From positions 62,001 to 126,000 of the forward strand of contig NZ_SRUZ01000005.1 in the NCBI RefSeq assembly GCF_004791165.1: DNA of 64,000 nucleotides, given 5' to 3'. The position numbers and the translations under genes are program-made. Below, piece after piece: positions 60,927 through 64,000 of the stretch. Each line of letters starts with the position of its first letter. Position 1 is the stretch's first letter. The DNA comes from Mesorhizobium sp. M8A.F.Ca.ET.218.01.1.1 (GTDB taxonomy: Bacteria > Pseudomonadota > Alphaproteobacteria > Rhizobiales > Rhizobiaceae). The notes under the pieces were generated by a model, which was given only the letters and a program-made list of their open reading frames with translations, did not search any database and was not told the DNA's origin.

Positions 60927-61778
60927 ATGAAGAAACTTGGCATTCTGGCCGGCGTCGCCGGTCTCGCACTTTCGGCCGTGCTGGCCGCCTCTATCCCGGG
61001 GTCGGCCGACGACAGCAAGCTCGAGCAGCTAAAGTCGCAGGGCTTCGCCCGCCTGGCCATCGCCAATGAGCCGCCCTATACGGCGGTCGCCGCCGACGGC
61101 AAGGTTTCGGGTGCCGCGCCCGATGTGGCGCGCGAAATCTTCAAGCGGCTTGGCGTCGCCGACGTCGTCGCCTCGATCTCGGAATACGGCGCGATGATCC
61201 CCGGCCTGCAGGCCGGCCGCTTCGACGTCGTCACCGCCGGCCTGTTCATGAAGCCGGAGCGTTGCGCTGCGGTCGCCTATTCCGAACCGGTCCTGTGCGA
61301 CGCCGAGGCGATGCTGGTGAAGAAGGGCAATCCGAAAGGCTTCAAGAGCTACGAGGATGTCGCCAAGGACACGTCCGCCACCATAGGCGCGCCGGGCGGC
61401 GGCACCGAGGAGAAGCTGGCGCTCAACGCCGGCGTGCCGCGTGAACGTGTCATCGTCGTGCCGGACGGCCAGAGCGGCCTGAAGATGGTGCAGGACGGCC
61501 GTATCGACGCCTATTCGCTGCCCGTACTGTCGATCAATGATCTGATGAAGAAGGCCGCCGATCCGAACCTCGAAGTCATCGCTCCGGTGCAGGGTGCCCC
61601 GGTCTATTGCGACGGCGCCGCCTTCAAGAAGGGCGACGAGGCGATGCGCGACGCCTTCGACGTCGAACTCGCCAAGATGAAGAAGTCGGGCGAGTTCGCC
61701 AAGATCATCGAGCCCTACGGTTTCTCCGCGGCGGCGGCGATGTCGACCACGCGCGACAAGCTCTGCGCCGCGAAGTAG
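60927..61778 (+). CDS. ehuB: ectoine/hydroxyectoine-binding protein EhuB
   Basis: 283 residues. The signal peptide (LGILAGVAGLALSAVLAASIPGSA) precedes a family 3 solute-binding domain: FARLAIANEPPYTAVAADGKVSGAAPDVAREIFKRLGV, GAMIPGLQAGRFDVVTAGLFMKPERCAAVAYSEPVLCDAEAMLVKKGNP, GAPGGGTEEKLALNAGVP and YCDGAAFKKGDEAMRDAF. This fits EhuB, which binds ectoine through aromatic and acidic residues. AAGGAG lies 9 nt before the ATG at 60927. It is followed by the RIME element at 61791-61917. Confidence 0.93.
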   Translation: MKKLGILAGVAGLALSAVLAASIPGSADDSKLEQLKSQGFARLAIANEPPYTAVAADGKVSGAAPDVAREIFKRLGVADVVASISEYGAMIPGLQAGRFDVVTAGLFMKPERCAAVAYSEPVLCDAEAMLVKKGNPKGFKSYEDVAKDTSATIGAPGGGTEEKLALNAGVPRERVIVVPDGQSGLKMVQDGRIDAYSLPVLSINDLMKKAADPNLEVIAPVQGAPVYCDGAAFKKGDEAMRDAFDVELAKMKKSGEFAKIIEPYGFSAAAAMSTTRDKLCAAK

Positions 61779-61790
61779 CGCTTCCTTTTT

Positions 61791-61917
61791 CCTTCTCCCC
61801 GTGAACGGGGAGAAGGTGGCCCGAAGGGCCGGATGAGGGGCAGCACAAGCTTTGCTTACGCTGGCACTGCCCCTCATCTGCCTGCCGGCATCTTCTCCCC
61901 GTTGAACGGGGAGAAGG
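61791..61917. repeat. RIME-type palindromic intergenic element
   Basis: Nested palindromes: CTTCTCCCCG-TGAA-CGGGGAGAAG at 61792-61815, GGCCCGAAGGGCC at 61818-61830, GATGAGGGGCAG (61832-61843) matched by its complement CTGCCCCTCATC (61867-61878), and a second CTTCTCCCCGTTGAACGGGG-type arm at 61892-61916. This layout is the Rhizobium-specific intergenic mosaic element found in many rhizobia. It sits between ehuB and ehuC and may stabilise the binding-protein mRNA. Confidence 0.85.
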
Positions 61918-61944
61918 AAGCTAACCGCCAACGTTGGAACCCAG

Positions 61945-62604
61945 ATGACCCAGTGGTCCGGCTATTTCGGCCTGATATTGCAGGGAGCGCTTGTCACCAT
62001 CGAGCTGACGCTGATGGGGTCGGTGCTTGCCCTGATCATGGCCTTTCTCGCTGGCATGGGGCGCCTATCGCGCTTCTTCGTGCTGCGGGCCCTGGCAACG
62101 GCCTATATCGAATTCTTCCGTGGCACCTCGATCTTCGTGCAGCTGTTCTTCGCCTATTTCGTGTTGCCCTTGGTGGGTTTCGAACTGACCCCGCTGCAGG
62201 CCGGCGTCTTGGCGCTGGGCTTGAATGTCGGCGCCTATGCCGCGGAGGTGGTGCGCGGCGCCGTGCAATCGATCGGCCGCGAACAGCATGAGGCCTGCAT
62301 CGCGCTCAATCTGGGCCGCTGGCAAGGCATGCGCCATGTCATCCTGCCGCAAGCGTTTCTGGTGATGCTGCCGACCTTCGGCAACAATGCGATCGAGCTG
62401 CTCAAGGCGACATCGGTCGTCTCGCTGATCTCGCTCGCCGACCTGACCTTCCAGGCGCAGGTGGTGCGCGCCCAGACCGGCAACACCATGGTGCCGTTCA
62501 CCACGATTCTCGTCATCTATTTCATCCTGGCGCTGCTCATCTCGTGGGGTGTGCGCTCGCTGGAACGCCGCATGGCGCGCGGCCTCGACGGAGTGCGCGT
62601 CTGA
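61945..62604 (+). CDS. ehuC: ectoine/hydroxyectoine ABC transporter permease EhuC
   Basis: 219 residues, five or so hydrophobic segments, polar amino acid permease family. Landmarks: FFRGTSIFVQLFFAYFVLPLVGFELTPLQAGVLALGLNVGAYAAEVVRGAVQSIGREQHEACIALNLGRWQGMRHVILPQAFLVMLPTFGNNAIELLKATSVVSLISLADLTFQ. It pairs with EhuD. Separated from ehuB by the RIME element, so its expression may be lower than that of the binding protein. Confidence 0.94.
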   Translation: MTQWSGYFGLILQGALVTIELTLMGSVLALIMAFLAGMGRLSRFFVLRALATAYIEFFRGTSIFVQLFFAYFVLPLVGFELTPLQAGVLALGLNVGAYAAEVVRGAVQSIGREQHEACIALNLGRWQGMRHVILPQAFLVMLPTFGNNAIELLKATSVVSLISLADLTFQAQVVRAQTGNTMVPFTTILVIYFILALLISWGVRSLERRMARGLDGVRV

Positions 62605-62638
62605 TGGCCAGCGCATTCCTGATGAATTGGGTCCGCTG

Positions 62639-63298
62639 ATGGATTGGGATTGGGATTTTGTCCGGCAGATCCTGCCGACGTTGATCCAGGGGGTGAAGAT
62701 CACCATCCTGGCGACGCTGCTCGGTTCGGTCCTGGCTGCGATCGTCGGGTTGGGCATCGCGCTGGCGCGCCGCTCGCCCAACAAGGCGGTGTCGCGCAGC
62801 GTCGGTTGGGTGGCCGAATTCATCCGCGGCACACCGCTCCTGGTGCAGCTCTATTTCATCTTCTACGTGCTGCCCGACATCGGCATCCTGCTGCCGCCGC
62901 TGGTCGCCGGCGTGATCGGGCTCGGGCTGCACTACGGCACCTACACGGCGGAGGTCTACCGCGCCGGCATCGACAATGTGCCGCGTGGCCAGTGGGAGGC
63001 CGCTAAGGCGTGCAATCTTAGCGCCCGGCAGACCTGGTCCCACATCATCATCCCACAGGCCATTCCGCCGATGATCCCGGCATTGGCCAACTACTTCATC
63101 GCCATGTTCAAGGAGACGCCGCTGCTCTCGGCGATCACCGTGCTGGAACTGATGAACCAGGCAAAAAGCGTCGCCAACACCTATTATCGCTACCTCGAGC
63201 CGATCACGCTGGTCGGCGCCTTCTTCCTCGCCATCAGCCTGATTTCGGTCGTGCTGCTGCGCTGGCTGGAACGCCGCTACGGCAAGATCGAAAGATAA
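62639..63298 (+). CDS. ehuD: ectoine/hydroxyectoine ABC transporter permease EhuD
   Basis: 219 residues, polytopic. Landmarks: FIRGTPLLVQLYFIFYVLPDIGILLPPLVAGVIGLGLHYGTYTAEVYRAGIDNVPRGQWEAAKACNLSARQTWSHIIIPQAIPPMIPALANYFIAMFKETPLLSAITVLELMNQAKS. It starts 34 nt after ehuC, at an ATG in MDWDWDF, and eutA begins 4 nt after its stop. Second membrane subunit of the Ehu importer. Confidence 0.94.
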   Translation: MDWDWDFVRQILPTLIQGVKITILATLLGSVLAAIVGLGIALARRSPNKAVSRSVGWVAEFIRGTPLLVQLYFIFYVLPDIGILLPPLVAGVIGLGLHYGTYTAEVYRAGIDNVPRGQWEAAKACNLSARQTWSHIIIPQAIPPMIPALANYFIAMFKETPLLSAITVLELMNQAKSVANTYYRYLEPITLVGAFFLAISLISVVLLRWLERRYGKIER

Positions 63299-63301
63299 AA
63301 G

Positions 63302-64000
63302 ATGAAACCCTTGCCCCAGATCAAGCTCGTGCCCAACCGGCCAGCGCTCGATGAGCGTCCGTTGGAGCGGCGCGTCGGCCTCATCATCCTTGCCACCGAC
63401 CACACGACCGAGCCGGATTTTCGCCGCATGGTGGCGAGCGAACGGATCGGCGTCTATGTCGCGCGCATCCCCTATGCCAATCCGACGACGCCTGAGAACT
63501 TGCGCAAGATGCAGCCGGCGCTGACGGCGGGCGCGGCCTTGATCCTGCCTGACGAGCCGCTCGACGCTATCTGCTATTCCTGCACGTCGGCCTCGGTGGT
63601 GATTGGCGATGCCGAGATCGAGACGGCGATCCAGGCCGCCAAGCCAGGCGTGCCCGTCGTCACACCAACAATGGCCGGTGTGCGCGGACTGAACGCGTTC
63701 GGCGTGCGCCGGATCAGCATCCTCACGCCCTACACAATCGAAACCGCCAGGCCGATGGCGACCTATTTCGCCGAACGCGGCTTCGAAATCCTAGGCTTTA
63801 CCTGTCTCGGCTTCGAGGACGACCGCGAGATGGCGCGCATTGCCCCAGCGGCCCTTGTCGATCTGGCGCGCCAGGCAATGCATCCGCAGGCCGATGCGCT
63901 GTTCGTGTCCTGCACGGCGCTGCGCGGTGCGCTCGCGGTCACCGGCATGGAACAGGCGATCGGCCGGCCGGTGGTGACCAGCAACCAGGCAACCGCATGG
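63302..64000 (+). CDS. eutA: EutA, Asp/Glu racemase-fold protein of ectoine catabolism (3' end beyond window)
   Basis: Partial gene, 233 residues visible, open to the right edge. Family: arylmalonate decarboxylase/maleate isomerase (Asp/Glu racemase superfamily). The two active-site cysteine regions are CYSCTSASVVIGD and FVSCTALRGA. RVGLIILATDHTTEPDF and ISILTPYTIETARPMATYFAERGFEI also match. EutA is thought to act, with EutB and EutC, in conversion of 5-hydroxyectoine to ectoine; eutB, eutC, doeA and doeB should lie just right of the window. Directly follows ehuD. Confidence 0.9.
   Translation, partial: MKPLPQIKLVPNRPALDERPLERRVGLIILATDHTTEPDFRRMVASERIGVYVARIPYANPTTPENLRKMQPALTAGAALILPDEPLDAICYSCTSASVVIGDAEIETAIQAAKPGVPVVTPTMAGVRGLNAFGVRRISILTPYTIETARPMATYFAERGFEILGFTCLGFEDDREMARIAPAALVDLARQAMHPQADALFVSCTALRGALAVTGMEQAIGRPVVTSNQATAW

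Noticed and set aside
61791..61917. simple rho-independent terminator after ehuB
   Set aside because: The nested palindromes and matching outer arms fit a RIME-type repeat, and no T-run follows; read-through to ehuC is needed.

Overview
The window looks like part of the chromosome of a Rhizobiales alphaproteobacterium, most likely Mesorhizobium or a close relative. This is inferred from the high GC, the density of ABC uptake and dehydrogenase genes, a RIME-type palindromic intergenic element at 61.8 kb, a CtrA box and EcfG-type promoters, and an ectoine-catabolism locus with the rhizobial ehu/eut layout. Genes sit close together, many with 1-4 nt overlaps. I saw no rRNA, tRNA, CRISPR array, transposase or prophage gene.

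0-10.3 kb is a Tad/Flp pilus locus in two divergent arms. The left arm (minus strand) has two tandem-duplicated Flp pilins, cpaB, the secretin cpaC, a small lipoprotein and a TadG-like protein cut by the window edge. The right arm (plus strand) has cpaF, tadB, tadC, tadD and a prepilin peptidase, followed by an acyltransferase. An exact CtrA-type box lies between the arms. No cpaE/tadZ is visible.

10.4-16.6 kb is an island of small stress-type proteins and DNA or redox functions: a KGG-like hydrophilic protein, a DUF892/YciF protein, acidic small proteins, a 'plasmid stabilization'-type basic protein with a LigC-like ATP-dependent ligase, a HAD-phosphatase/P-loop-ATPase fusion and a YghA-like SDR. 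Several genes have GGAAC-N16-xGTT promoters, which suggests a general-stress (EcfG) regulon. 16.7-22.6 kb holds an ArsR/ene-reductase pair and flavin-linked genes: an LLM monooxygenase, a CurA-like reductase, an FMN reductase and S-formylglutathione hydrolase.

22.6-36.3 kb looks like a nucleoside-type catabolic region. It has a BmpA-type ABC importer with two nucleoside hydrolases, then two DUF1185 paralogues, an enamidase-like amidohydrolase, a MarR regulator, an isochorismatase-fold hydrolase, an epimerase, an SDR and a DAO-family oxidase. A shared 12-bp motif lies upstream of both the importer and the hydrolase/epimerase pair. 36.4-46.1 kb is a second catabolic cluster: a HisC-like aminotransferase, SDR, HisD/HpsN-like dehydrogenase, Zn-alcohol dehydrogenase, HutC-type GntR regulator, an orphan APH-fold kinase and a NitT/TauT ABC importer. 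Three similar TGTAT-N5-TGTAT sites precede the three likely transcription units. The enzyme set resembles dihydroxypropanesulfonate (hps) catabolism.

46.1-53.7 kb has a secreted small protein, a heterodimeric ABC exporter with one degenerate ATP site, a remnant of a DAO gene, a D-hydroxyacid-dehydrogenase-like protein and a histidine-ammonia-lyase homologue that lacks the Ala-Ser-Gly triad needed for the MIO cofactor. 53.8-64 kb is the ectoine/5-hydroxyectoine locus: a quinone-reductase-like MDR, doeD, doeC, doeX/asnC, enuR, ehuABCD and the start of eutA, which runs off the right edge.
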